From Pseudoalteromonas marina (GTDB lineage: Bacteria > Pseudomonadota > Gammaproteobacteria > Enterobacterales > Alteromonadaceae), in assembly GCF_000238335.3 (NCBI RefSeq), contig NZ_AHCB03000010.1, positions 143,553 through 207,552 of the forward strand: 64,000 bases of DNA, written 5' to 3'. Each line of letters starts with the position of its first letter. Position 1 is the stretch's first letter. The notes beneath the pieces are model-generated. The model saw nothing but the letters and a program-made list of their open reading frames with translations, was not told the DNA's origin and searched no databases. Positions 26,612 through 36,700 of the stretch are shown here, one piece after another. Position numbers and translations under genes: made by a program.

Positions 26612-29600
26612 ATGAAAATTATAACAATGTCTAAATATTTGCTAATAGCCTTAGGGTTAATGATATTAGCAGGATGTGGTGGGACAGATAAGGTTGAGTC
26701 GGGGCAGCAGCTTTTAACCTGTAATGTGCCACAAGTACCAAACGAAGCAGGCTCGCAATGTGTGGACCCTGAGCCTATAACGTGTGCAGCGCCTACTGTA
26801 CCGGATGATAAAAACGAAAGCTGTGTAGTGGGCGCCGACCCAACATTGCCTGATCCTATTGTATTTGCTGCTGAAGGTGAGGCGGTTTTATTTTATAACC
26901 GTTTAGCCGACGATAACTACGAAGGTTACCGATTACATTCGTGGAATAACGATGTGTGTGATGCTTACGCACCTCCGTTTGACACGAGCGATTGGGCTAA
27001 CGGCCATGAATACGATGGGATTGACCCAAACTACGGTGCCTACTGGATAATTGACCTCAAAGACGGTTATAACGAGTGTGCTAACTTTATTGTGCACATT
27101 GGCACAGAAGGATCGGGTAAAGCGTTTGGTGATGTTGATTTAACCATGCCGCTTATGCAAGACGATGAAAAGTTTCAGCGTATGAACTTTACCATTCATG
27201 GTGAGCCTTCTGTGTTCGAATACCCTATTTTAAGCTTGGGCGAACGTCCGGTGGCGATAGATGGTGCATCAGCACATTGGATTGATTTAAATACAGTATT
27301 GTATAAGCCAAGTAATGAGCTTACACAAATCATTAAGTTACATTCTTCAGCAGCCGCTGACTTGGTGGTTGATTTAGACACTGGGCTAAATGGTGAAACC
27401 GTTGAGCTGACTGCAAGTGAGTTAACTGATGAGCAAGCTGCAAAAGTACCACACTTAACGGATTGGACTGCTTATGAAAGTAGTTGGGATGCAGACGCTG
27501 CAAAGCAGCTTATAAAGCAACAGCTTGTTGTTGCAGGCTACGATGCCGATGGCAAGCTACTAGAAGCAACCTTTTTACAAACCGCTAAAGCACTCGATGC
27601 CCTTTACACACAAGGCGAAGATGATGCTAACGAGGCATTACTTGGCGTAAATTATGGTAATAACACGATTGATGTAACTGTGTGGGCACCCACCGCTAAT
27701 AACATGGTGCTAAACGTGTTTGATGATGCAAAAACACAAGTGCACTCCACGCCAATGACATTAAATACGCAGACAGGTATTTGGCAAGTAAGTTTAGATA
27801 CGCAATATGACCGCCATTACTATCGCTTTAATTTTGATGTTTACCACCCACTGACTCAGCAAATAGAGTCGCTATGGAGTACAGACCCTTACTCACTCAA
27901 TGTATCTGCCAATGGCTTATACAGCCAGCTGATTAATTTAGCCGATGAAGACACTAAACCAGAAGGCTGGGATGAGCGTATCGTGCCTACTATTACTAAC
28001 CCAGAGGATGCGGTTATTTATGAAGGCCATGTACGTGATTTTAGTGTGCGTGATCAGTCAGTAAGCGAAGCAAACCGTGGTAAATACCTCGCATTCACTG
28101 AACTTGAAAGCGTGCCAATGCAGCACCTTAAGCAATTAGCAGATAAGGGCTTAACACACTTTCATTTACTGCCAGTGACTGATATTGGCACCATTGAAGA
28201 AGATGCTTCACAGCGTGTGGAAATTACAGACACCTTAGGTAAATTATGTGAGCGTATTAACGATGAAGCTGATGCATGTAAAATCGAAGATAAAAACAGC
28301 ACTATTGTCGATATTATGCAAAGTTACCTACCTGGCTCAGACGATGCACAAGCATTAGCCAGTGCGATGCGTGATTTAGATGGCTTTAACTGGGGTTATG
28401 ATCCTCATCATTTTATTGCGCCTGAAGGCTCGTATGCATCAAGCAGCGATGGCATTGCTCGTGTAGTTGAGACACGCGCTATGGTGCAATCACTGCAAGA
28501 AGTAGGACTTCGTGTTGTACTGGATGTGGTTTATAACCATACAACATCATCGGGTATTTGGGATAAGTCGGTATTTGATAAACTAGTGCCGGGTTACTAC
28601 CACCGTTATAGCGAAGTAAGTGGTGAAATAGAGCGCTCAACCTGTTGTGAAAACACAGCGACAGAGCATGTAATGATGGATAAGTTTGTTACTGATTCAA
28701 TGGTTATTTTAGCGCGTGAATTTGGCTACGACAGTTTTAGATTTGATGTTATGGGGCATATGCCTAAATCATCAATATTAGCTGCGCGTGAAGCCGTGCA
28801 AGCCGTTGACCCTGACAACTATTTTTACGGTGAGGGCTGGGATTTTGGTGAAGTAGCCAACAATCGTTTATTCACACAAGCTAAACAAGCTGATATGGCA
28901 GGCTCAGAGGTAGGCACATTTAACGACCGTATTCGTGAAGCCGTGCGTGGTGGTGCAATGTTTAGCAATAACCCGACAGATGGCAACCTAGCCGAACAAG
29001 ACACGTTACGGTTATCGCTGGCGGGCAACTTACAAAATTACATTTTAAAAGACTTTAAAGGTAATTCATCTAAAGGTAATAGCTTTACTTGGAACACTCA
29101 ACCAACGGCGTATGCACTTGACCCTGCCGACAGCATTCATTACGTATCAAAACACGATAACGAAACGCTGTGGGATCAGTTGCAATACAAACATGCATCA
29201 AGCATGAGTATTGAGCAACGTGTGCGCGCGCACAATGTGGCATTGTCGATTCCACTTATGAGCCAAGGCATCCCATTTATGCAATTGGGCGCTGATTTAC
29301 TGCGTTCTAAGTCAATGGACCGTGATAGCTATAATGCCGGTGATTGGTTTAATGCTGTTGATTTAACCAAAGAGAATAATAACTGGAACATTGGTTTACC
29401 TAACGCAGAGAAGAACCAAGAAAAATGGTCTGAAATTATGCCTATCTCTGCTAATGCAGATGCACAGGCAATGCCGCAAGACATAGCTTATGCAGGTGAT
29501 GTATTTCAAGAATTCTTGGCTATCCGCAGCGCAAGCCCGTTATTTAGATTAACAACGGAACAAGATGTTATCGACCGTGTCGGATTTCACAATGTGGGTA

Positions 29601-30916
29601 AAAACCAGCAGCACGGCTTAATTGTAATGAGCATTGATGATGGTGAAGAACTCACAGACTTAGACCCAGCACTTGATGCGCTTGTCGTGGTGATTAACGC
29701 AACCGAGCAAACTCTTAGCCATACTATTGCCACTGCAGCGGGTTTTGAATTACATGACGTATTAAAAAACAGTGTTGATGCAAGCATGGCCAGCGCCAAT
29801 TTTGCCGAAGGCGATAACGAAGGCACATTCACTGTACCGCCTTATACGTTAGCTGTTTTTACTAAAAACCAAGGTGAGAGCCAAGGTACTGGTTTAAGTG
29901 CAAATGCAACCGTAGGCGCACCTGATGTAGTACCTTATGGCAGCAACGCTGTGTTTGTTCGTGGTACGTTAAACGACTGGGGCACACGTGATGCATTTGA
30001 ATATATTGGCGAAGGTGAATACCGTATAGCAATTGCACTCAGTGCTGGCGATTACGAATTTAAAATTGCCTCAGAAGATTGGTCTACGGTTGATTTTGGT
30101 GCGCTTTCTGATGCCGATAAAGACGTTGTAGAAAACCAAAGTGAGCCACTAACGCGCTCAGGTGCCAACATGACCTTTAATGCAGCCATTGATGCAACTT
30201 ATGTATTTTCGCTTGATGCTTCAAACCCTGAAAATCCAACGCTTACTTTATTCAACGAAGAGCCATTTGTAGGCACCGCTATTTATGTGCGCGGTACGCT
30301 TAATGATTGGGGAGTAACCGATGAGCTGAGCTATCAAGGCAAAGGCATTTACACCTTTACTAAAACACTGAGCGCTGCAAGCTATGAATTTAAAATAGCA
30401 TCAGAAGATTGGAGCACGGTTGATTATGGCTCTGGCGAGGGGGATGCAAGTGTGATGATAGGCACAGCAGAGCAGTTATCGGTTGCGGGCGCAAATATGA
30501 CCTTAGATATTGCCGAGCAAGGTGAATACCAGTTTGTATTTGATGCCAGTGATTTAAATAACGTAACGCTCAAAGTACTTAACGCTGAAATGTTTGCACA
30601 AACACCGGTGTTTATTCGCGGCAGTTTAAATGGATGGGGAACAGACAACCCACTGATGTACGAGGGTAATGCGGTTTACTCTACATCCATAGAGCTAGAA
30701 GCGGGCGACTATGAATTTAAAGTAGCGTCTGAAGATTGGAGTACCGTTGATTATGGCGGTACAGGGGATGCACCTGTAGCCACCATTGGTGAGCTTACTT
30801 CACTCGAAGCCATTGGTGCCAATATAGCACTGAATATTACCGAACAAGGTACTTACACCTTTAAGGTAATAGGTCCAGATAGAGAAAATGTGAGCATACT
30901 TATAAACAAACAGTAG
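26612..30916 (+). CDS. Pullulanase-type GH13 lipoprotein with three C-terminal starch-binding-like repeats
   Basis: A 1434-residue secreted debranching enzyme that cleaves alpha-1,6 bonds of pullulan or starch. The lipobox ILAGC (Cys at about 23) predicts a lipid anchor, probably on the outer membrane. A CBM48-like region comes before the GH13 barrel. Seen are YEGHVRDFSV, FNWGYDPHHF, VVYNHT, the nucleophile in SFRFDVMGH (D712), the acid in YGEGWDFG (E741) and the third Asp in KHDNETLWD (D849). From about 1110 to the end there are three repeats of about 110 residues, each opening VFVRGTLNDWG-like and containing YEFKIASEDWSTVD, similar to X25 starch-binding modules. It is downstream of the TonB receptor, which would import its products for the GH97 enzyme. 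Confidence 0.92.
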   Translation: MKIITMSKYLLIALGLMILAGCGGTDKVESGQQLLTCNVPQVPNEAGSQCVDPEPITCAAPTVPDDKNESCVVGADPTLPDPIVFAAEGEAVLFYNRLADDNYEGYRLHSWNNDVCDAYAPPFDTSDWANGHEYDGIDPNYGAYWIIDLKDGYNECANFIVHIGTEGSGKAFGDVDLTMPLMQDDEKFQRMNFTIHGEPSVFEYPILSLGERPVAIDGASAHWIDLNTVLYKPSNELTQIIKLHSSAAADLVVDLDTGLNGETVELTASELTDEQAAKVPHLTDWTAYESSWDADAAKQLIKQQLVVAGYDADGKLLEATFLQTAKALDALYTQGEDDANEALLGVNYGNNTIDVTVWAPTANNMVLNVFDDAKTQVHSTPMTLNTQTGIWQVSLDTQYDRHYYRFNFDVYHPLTQQIESLWSTDPYSLNVSANGLYSQLINLADEDTKPEGWDERIVPTITNPEDAVIYEGHVRDFSVRDQSVSEANRGKYLAFTELESVPMQHLKQLADKGLTHFHLLPVTDIGTIEEDASQRVEITDTLGKLCERINDEADACKIEDKNSTIVDIMQSYLPGSDDAQALASAMRDLDGFNWGYDPHHFIAPEGSYASSSDGIARVVETRAMVQSLQEVGLRVVLDVVYNHTTSSGIWDKSVFDKLVPGYYHRYSEVSGEIERSTCCENTATEHVMMDKFVTDSMVILAREFGYDSFRFDVMGHMPKSSILAAREAVQAVDPDNYFYGEGWDFGEVANNRLFTQAKQADMAGSEVGTFNDRIREAVRGGAMFSNNPTDGNLAEQDTLRLSLAGNLQNYILKDFKGNSSKGNSFTWNTQPTAYALDPADSIHYVSKHDNETLWDQLQYKHASSMSIEQRVRAHNVALSIPLMSQGIPFMQLGADLLRSKSMDRDSYNAGDWFNAVDLTKENNNWNIGLPNAEKNQEKWSEIMPISANADAQAMPQDIAYAGDVFQEFLAIRSASPLFRLTTEQDVIDRVGFHNVGKNQQHGLIVMSIDDGEELTDLDPALDALVVVINATEQTLSHTIATAAGFELHDVLKNSVDASMASANFAEGDNEGTFTVPPYTLAVFTKNQGESQGTGLSANATVGAPDVVPYGSNAVFVRGTLNDWGTRDAFEYIGEGEYRIAIALSAGDYEFKIASEDWSTVDFGALSDADKDVVENQSEPLTRSGANMTFNAAIDATYVFSLDASNPENPTLTLFNEEPFVGTAIYVRGTLNDWGVTDELSYQGKGIYTFTKTLSAASYEFKIASEDWSTVDYGSGEGDASVMIGTAEQLSVAGANMTLDIAEQGEYQFVFDASDLNNVTLKVLNAEMFAQTPVFIRGSLNGWGTDNPLMYEGNAVYSTSIELEAGDYEFKVASEDWSTVDYGGTGDAPVATIGELTSLEAIGANIALNITEQGTYTFKVIGPDRENVSILINKQ

Positions 30917-31240
30917 CAGTTATATTTTCCCAGACCTAAGCCGAGCATAATCCTGCTCGGCTTTTTTAATGCCTAATTAAAAATATATTAAAAACGGGTG
31001 TTAACCCATGGTATTCGCGTTCCAATGTGAAAATAAACCTTATGTAAAGTGAAGCCAGTTCAGAACTGAGGTTGAAGATATTTTTTGTTTAAAGGGAGAT
31101 TATAAAAGGAAGTGTGACAATTTATTTCAATGTAAGAAGTTAAATTGCATTAAAGTTACTGTTCACGTAACTTGAGTATCTAAAGGCGTAAAAACGACCT
31201 AGTACAGGGTATACGCTCTAATTAAATTAAGGATAAATTT
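30917..31240. other. Gene-free stretch after the pullulanase gene
   Basis: It holds the pullulanase terminator (30938-30967). A small inverted repeat AAGTTAC-N7-GTAACTT (31153-31173) lies about 70 bases before the next gene and could be an operator. No open frame is visible in the rest. Confidence 0.5.
30938..30967 (+). terminator. Terminator of the receptor-pullulanase operon
   Basis: AAGCCGAGCA and TGCTCGGCTT form a 10-base stem with a 6-base loop, followed by TTTT. This is a classic intrinsic terminator 22 bases after the stop codon. Confidence 0.9.
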
Positions 31241-31786
31241 ATGAATAACCTCGTTTTAAAAAGCGCAACTTTCGACCCCAAAGTGCAGCAATATTGGATG
31301 CTAATGGCCGCTTTTTTTAGTGTGTTAGCACTCGTGACCATTCCGCTATTACCTATTGTTTTGGCGATTGTGTGGCTGGTGGGAGGACGAATATTGGCGG
31401 CTATGTCAGCACAATTGCTCACGCAAAAACTCGTTGTAAAACGCGGGATATTTTTTAAAGAAGAAAAATCAATACCACTTGAAAAAATAACCGATGTAGG
31501 CCTAAGTCAAGGCCCAATAATGCGCATGTTTGGGCTGTATCGTTTAAGTTTTGAAACAGCAGGGCAGTCTGGCCACGGTGCACTGGTGTCATTACTTGGT
31601 GTTGAAAATGCCAGTGAATTCAGAGAAGCCATACTTGAGCAAAAAGATAACTTAACCGCGAGCACACCAGCAAAATCATCAAATGAAGAAAGCCCGCAAA
31701 GCCAACTAGAGTTAATACGTGCACTTACCTATAGCGTAAAAAACATAGAAAACATGCTTGTTACGCTAATTGATGAAAAAAAATAG
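31241..31786 (+). CDS. PH domain-containing membrane protein (YdbS-like, bPH2)
   Basis: A 181-residue protein with two hydrophobic helices (about 18-35 and 38-58). A bacterial PH-like domain (formerly DUF304) follows, seen in LTQKLVVKRGIFFKEEKSIP, then ITDVGLSQGPIMRMFGLYRL and FETAGQSGHG. The end is a charged tail. Such proteins sit in the membrane and have no clear biochemical role. AAGGAT precedes ATG. It appears to be a single-gene unit, with a hypothetical gene 44 bases later. Confidence 0.85.
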   Translation: MNNLVLKSATFDPKVQQYWMLMAAFFSVLALVTIPLLPIVLAIVWLVGGRILAAMSAQLLTQKLVVKRGIFFKEEKSIPLEKITDVGLSQGPIMRMFGLYRLSFETAGQSGHGALVSLLGVENASEFREAILEQKDNLTASTPAKSSNEESPQSQLELIRALTYSVKNIENMLVTLIDEKK

Positions 31787-31830
31787 CTTTTGCTATACAA
31801 AAAAGCACTTAATATGGGCCTTAAAAAAAT

Positions 31831-32655
31831 ATGCTGAGATATGGACTGTTTTTATATTTGTTGATTAATGCGGCTACTATTAAGGCCGCTGGTATGCCTC
31901 CTTATTTTAATGAGGATATAGACACAGAATATAGAACATTGCTAAAGCATGCTGGAGATATATTACCTAAAAGTGATTTACCACTAGCGTATCTGCCGTT
32001 ATTTTATCCTTTTAGTTTTCTTGATATTCACCCAACTAAGTTTAAAAGTGAGAAAGATAAACAAGCGTTTGCAAACTTTAATTTAGGTGTTTTGGGGCGC
32101 AATTTCTTAAATATTAATAAGACACAACTCTCCAAATTACCTAATGTTACGATATGTAAAAAACAAGCATGCAAAGAAGAACGGTTAGGCTTAATTGACG
32201 ACTTTTTAAGAGTAACGATGAATGAGCTTGTTAAATTAAATCAGTCAAAAGATCTAAATCTGATTCAGCAAACCGACATGTTTGTTTATCGAATAAATAA
32301 TACATTTTTCACGCCAGCTCAACTTGTTACTTATTATCCTTCTAAGTATGCGGGATTTGTTCCTTCAGCTAATTATAAAGTTTTTAAGTTAGGTGAAAAT
32401 GAAGAGCTAATGAAGTTATCAGCAGAAACTCAGCAAGTTAGGGAGTTAATGGATGCTTATAATGTTGCTGCTATCACTAAAAATGATGACAAAAGTATGA
32501 GCATAATTTTTGGAGGAGTGAGTGATAACCATTGGGGTGTTGTTGTTAATTACAGTTCAAGCATACCAACTCAGGGTGAGTATAACCACATGGGCTTAGA
32601 GTATGACATTATTGAAAAAATAACAGAAACGCGCTTTTATTTTCAAACAAATTAA
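31831..32655 (+). CDS. Hypothetical exported protein, 274 residues
   Basis: I do not recognise this protein. It begins with a signal peptide (MLRYGLFLYLLINAATIKAA, cleavage near residue 20). The mature part has two Cys (ICKKQACKEE, about 109 and 114) that could form a disulfide. It is more AT-rich than its neighbours, which hints at transfer. A perfect 12-base hairpin follows the stop codon. No motif suggests an enzyme. It may be periplasmic or outer membrane-associated. Confidence 0.6.
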   Translation: MLRYGLFLYLLINAATIKAAGMPPYFNEDIDTEYRTLLKHAGDILPKSDLPLAYLPLFYPFSFLDIHPTKFKSEKDKQAFANFNLGVLGRNFLNINKTQLSKLPNVTICKKQACKEERLGLIDDFLRVTMNELVKLNQSKDLNLIQQTDMFVYRINNTFFTPAQLVTYYPSKYAGFVPSANYKVFKLGENEELMKLSAETQQVRELMDAYNVAAITKNDDKSMSIIFGGVSDNHWGVVVNYSSSIPTQGEYNHMGLEYDIIEKITETRFYFQTN

Positions 32656-32668
32656 GCCAACTTGAATC

Positions 32669-32702
32669 AGTAGACTCGACAATTTTTATCGTCGAGTCTA
32701 CT
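32669..32702. terminator. Perfect 12-base hairpin between convergent genes
   Basis: AGTAGACTCGAC and GTCGAGTCTACT pair perfectly around a 10-base AT loop. It stands between the plus-strand hypothetical gene and the minus-strand rhodanese gene. No T run follows on either strand, so it may stabilise 3' ends or need Rho rather than act as an intrinsic terminator. Confidence 0.55.
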
Positions 32703-32735
32703 AACTAAGGCCCTAATTATTTGGGTTTACCATAA

Positions 32736-33080
32736 TTAAAAAGCTTCACACACTTGCGTTGCGTTACAAGTAATAACGGTGACGTTTTCATATCCTATAC
32801 GTGTAATTGCTTCAGCACTTAATGTGGCGCGTGCGCCACTAGCGCAGTGCAGATAAATTGGGCGGGAAGCGTCTTTTTCTATTTCCATCAACTTTATTTC
32901 AAGTAAGCCACGCGGAATATTAATAGCGCCTACAGCAGGATTGGTAGCATGTTCTGCGGGTTCGCGCACATCAATAAGTAAGCCCTTGTTTTCGATAATC
33001 TCTTGTTTTGCTTGCTCAGCGTCGATACGTCGTTGGTTAGGTGTAATAACTTTTAGTAAATCGGGGATAGAAGTAAGCAT
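32736..33080 (-). CDS. Rhodanese-like sulfurtransferase
   Basis: A 114-residue single rhodanese domain. It shows LLIDVREPAEHATNPAVGA and the active-site loop LHCASGARAT, with the catalytic persulfide Cys. A further Cys pair occurs near the C-terminus (ITCNATQVCEAF). It would carry sulfane sulfur in the cytoplasm. It lies 5 bases downstream of a DUF2892 membrane gene, together equivalent to E. coli YgaP, which fuses the same two parts. Divergently transcribed is an ArsR regulator with the Cys spacing of persulfide sensors, so sulfide or persulfide detoxification is the likely context. Confidence 0.88.
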   Translation of the reverse strand: MLTSIPDLLKVITPNQRRIDAEQAKQEIIENKGLLIDVREPAEHATNPAVGAINIPRGLLEIKLMEIEKDASRPIYLHCASGARATLSAEAITRIGYENVTVITCNATQVCEAF

Positions 33081-33085
33081 TATAT

Positions 33086-33274
33086 TTATTCCTTAACGCC
33101 AAATTTGCGTAGTAGTGTAATCATAGGGCACCAGCTAGTGAAAGCCGATTGAATCAAGTTTAGGGCAATAAATACTGTAAAATATACCCACCTAGGATCG
33201 TGATAGGTTTGTAATAAAATTGAGATCACAATCATTATGCCAGCGATCAGACGAAGCGCATTATTGAGTTTCAT
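33086..33274 (-). CDS. DUF2892 (YgaP-type) small membrane protein
   Basis: A 62-residue protein with two hydrophobic helices (about 8-22 and 30-45). The motif ALRLIAGIMIVIS and the SWCPM stretch with a conserved Cys are typical of the DUF2892 membrane part found fused to rhodanese in YgaP. It is the first gene of a two-gene unit with the rhodanese and is divergent from the ArsR regulator over 131 bases that contain a palindromic operator candidate. Confidence 0.85.
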   Translation of the reverse strand: MKLNNALRLIAGIMIVISILLQTYHDPRWVYFTVFIALNLIQSAFTSWCPMITLLRKFGVKE

Positions 33275-33327
33275 TATAGTCGGTCACTTATCCAGTTAAA
33301 TACCTAATTACTATAATCGTATTTTAT

Positions 33328-33347
33328 ATATTAGTAAATCCTAATAT
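33328..33347. promoter_or_regulatory. Palindromic operator candidate for the ArsR/BigR-like regulator
   Basis: ATATTAG, six bases, CTAATAT: perfect 7-base arms. It is central in the divergent promoter region. AT-rich palindromes of this type are known targets of BigR/SqrR regulators. It could silence both the sulfur genes and the RND operon until sulfide or persulfide appears. Confidence 0.6.
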
Positions 33348-33405
33348 TAGACTTTTCTAATGTAACAATTTATACTGCGTTCACATTAGGTTATTAGAGC
33401 TTTAT

Positions 33406-33708
33406 ATGAATATTGATTTTACTGCTATGGCGGGGAACGTTGAGCAAGCAGAGCAGCTATTAAAAATTTTAGCTAATAAAAATCGTTTAATGATTTTATG
33501 TTCGTTGCAAGATACCGAAATGAGTGTGACACAGCTTAATGAAGCGGTGCCGTTAGCGCAGTCGGCACTTTCTCAGCATTTGGCTGCCCTTAGAAAAACG
33601 AATATTGTTGCTACTCGCCGTGAGGGGCAAACTATTTATTACCGTGTGATTGATCAGAATGCTATTCATCTTTTAGGCACATTGTATGGTTTGTTTTGTA
33701 AGGGGTAG
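33406..33708 (+). CDS. ArsR-family regulator, BigR/SqrR/YgaV-like persulfide sensor
   Basis: A 100-residue winged-helix repressor. The recognition helix region is SALSQHLAALRK, then the wing TRREGQTIYYRV. Two Cys, C32 (LMILCSL) and C98 (GLFCKG), are 66 residues apart, the same spacing as the sensing pair of SqrR and BigR as I recall (41/107 and 42/108). In those proteins a tetrasulfide link between the pair releases DNA. Metal-binding ArsR motifs (ELCVCDL-like) are absent. It heads an operon with an RND pump and faces the DUF2892-rhodanese unit. Sensing of persulfide is inferred but well supported. Confidence 0.88.
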   Translation: MNIDFTAMAGNVEQAEQLLKILANKNRLMILCSLQDTEMSVTQLNEAVPLAQSALSQHLAALRKTNIVATRREGQTIYYRVIDQNAIHLLGTLYGLFCKG

Positions 33709-33713
33709 TGGTA

Positions 33714-36700
33714 ATGAACATGATTGATAACGCAGTAAAAAGCAGTTTAACGGGCCGTATTCCGGTTATTATTTTTGTGTTATCAATTTTGTTTGGTCTG
33801 TTTGCTTTAAAACAAACGCCTCGCGAGGAAGAGCCGCAAATAGTGGTGCCTATGCTTGATATATATGTATCGGCTCCTAATGTAGAAGCGCCCGAAGTGA
33901 CACGGTTGGTGACTCAGCCTCTTGAAAAGTTACTTTCCCAGCTCGGCGGTGTTGAACATATTTATTCAACCACACAAACTGGCGCTAGCGTGGTGACACT
34001 TAGGTTTGAGGTGGGGCATGATCGCGAACAAGCTATTTTAGATACCTACGCCAAGCTTAATAGTTACCAGCATACAATGCCTTCTGTTATTAAAAATTGG
34101 CAAATTCGGCCCATTGAGGTCGATGATGTTCCCATTGTTATGCTTGGGCTGTACAGCAAAGATCCACAACTCTATAGCGATTACGAATTAACACGATTTG
34201 CAAACGAAATTGCGAGTGCTTTACAGCGTATTGAAAACACCAGCGAGGTAAAAGTGATTGCTGGGCGTAAACGCACGCTCACTATTAATTTAAATGCCAG
34301 CGCGTTGGCTGCTCACCAAACAACTATAAGCGATGTACTTTATGCATTAAGTGTATCTAATCAACTTACGCAACTAGGCAGTGTTGTAAATGGTCAGCAA
34401 AAAATAGCTTTGCAAGCGGGTGACGTTTTACGTAATAAGTCTGCAGTGGAGCAGCTTGTAGTAAATGTAGTAAACGGTAAGAGTGTTTACTTACTTGATA
34501 TTGCAAGCGTGATTGACGGACCTGGCGAGAGCGAACATTACCAATGGCTTGCACAATCTTCTAATGCTCAACAGTTACCCATGGTCACATTAAGTGTGGC
34601 TAAGCAAACAGGCACGAATGCCGTGGCGATGGCAAACCATGTTCATCAAATGATGGCCGAGTTATCACGCACGCTTTTACCGCCAGAAGTGAGCTACTCG
34701 GTATTAAGAGATTACGGGCAAACCGCCAATGAAAAAGTAAATAATCTAACATCAAGCTTGGTGTTTGCAGTATTTACGGTAGTGATATTTGTTGGGGTGT
34801 TTTTGGGCTGGCGACCCGCCATTGTTGTTGGATTAGCGGTGCCTATTTGCTATGGCATTACACTAGCACTGGATTTTGCGTTTGGGTATACCATTAACCG
34901 AGTAACGTTATTTGCACTTATTTTATCGTTAGGTTTATTGGTAGATGACCCAATTACAGGCATTGATAATATAAGCCGCTTTTTAAATAAAAAAGGCAAC
35001 AAAAAGCAGCAAATAGTTGGTGCAATGAGCGAAATTCGCGGTGCATTACTTATGTCTACGTTAACGATTATGGTGGCATTTATTCCGCTGGCATTTATTA
35101 CCGGCATGATGGGGCCATACATGGCACCTATGGCATTTAACGTTCCAATCAGCGTGATGGTATCCACCATTGTGGCGTTTTTTGTAACGCCATGGCTTGC
35201 GATGAAGTTACTCAAGCCCAATACGGATACCCACACTGAAATTAAGCCCAAAATCAGTATTTATCAAACGCTATTAAGCCCACTGCTTGTCTCAAAGCAG
35301 CGCGCAAAATGGGTATTATGGGGTACATTAATTTTATTTATTATTAGCGCCATGCTGCCAGTGATGCGTTTAGTGCCTTTAAAGTTATTACCGTTTGATA
35401 ATAAAAACGAGCTACAAGTATTAATAGACATGCCAGAGGGCACAAATTTAGAACGAACCGCAGCCTTTACCAAACAAGTGCAAACACTCACTTGGCAATT
35501 AAACGAAGTAAGTGAAATAGCAGCCTACGTTGGTAAGCCTTCAAGCATGGATTTTAATGCCATGGTACGTGGCTATTATCGCCGTGAGGCGACACATTTA
35601 GCAGAGCTAAGAGTGTTATTGATTGATAAGTCTGAGCGCGAGCATCAATCACATGCTGTGGTTATGCGCTTACGGAAACAGCTCGCACCTTTAGCAAAAC
35701 AAGGCATAGTAATAAAAGTTGTTGAAGTGCCTCCTGGTCCGCCGGTATTAAGTACTTTAGTTGCTGAGGTTTACCGAGATGATTTTGTTGATGAGCAAAC
35801 TCATTACCAAGCAGCTAAACAATTAGCTGAACGTTTAAAGCAAGAGCCACACGTAGTCGAAGTGGATACCTCTATGGTTGCACCTTCACCTTTACAGCGT
35901 TTTGTAACCGATAAGAGCAAAGCGGCAATCAGTGCAGTTTCTACTCAAAATATTGCTCAATCGTTAAGTGTTGCAACACAAGGTGAAACCATGGGTGTAC
36001 TTTACGTAAGCTCTGAAACTGAGCCTGTTGATATTAAATTACAGTTACCATACAGCGAGCGTAATCAAATTTCGCAATTACTCGCACTGCAAGTAAGGGG
36101 TGATAGAGACTTAGCTAAAACCAGTAATGAATTTGGCTTACAAAGTGCACCTAGGCCATTAGTGTCGCTTTCAGAATTAGGTGAATTTACGCAACATCAG
36201 GTTGCTGACATCCGGGTTCGTAAAGATCAACGCGATGTAATTTATGTTATGGCTGAGCTAAACGGGCGAACGCCAGCAGAGGTTATTGCAGACGTAAATG
36301 CTGATTTTAACGCCGAGCCTAACTATTTTGAAAAAACACCGTGGATAAACCGCCACTTTTTTAATAATGGCGGTACTGCACCATGGCAATTCCCTAAAGG
36401 CACTCATGCCAACTTTAGTGGTGAGGGTGAGTGGCGTATTACCATAGATGTGTTTAGGGATATGGGAATTGCATTTGCCTTTGCGCTTAGTGCCATATTT
36501 ATTATTTTACGTGTTCAAACACAATCTGCGAGCTTGTCGCTAATTATTATGTCGGCTATTCCGCTCACGGTGATAGGTATTATGCCAGGTTTTTGGTTAT
36601 TAAATCAGTTTGGTGAACGTGCTATAGCTGGCGCTCCTGAGCCGGTATTATTTACCGCCACAGCAATGATTGGGATGATTGCCCTTGCTGGTATTGTGGT

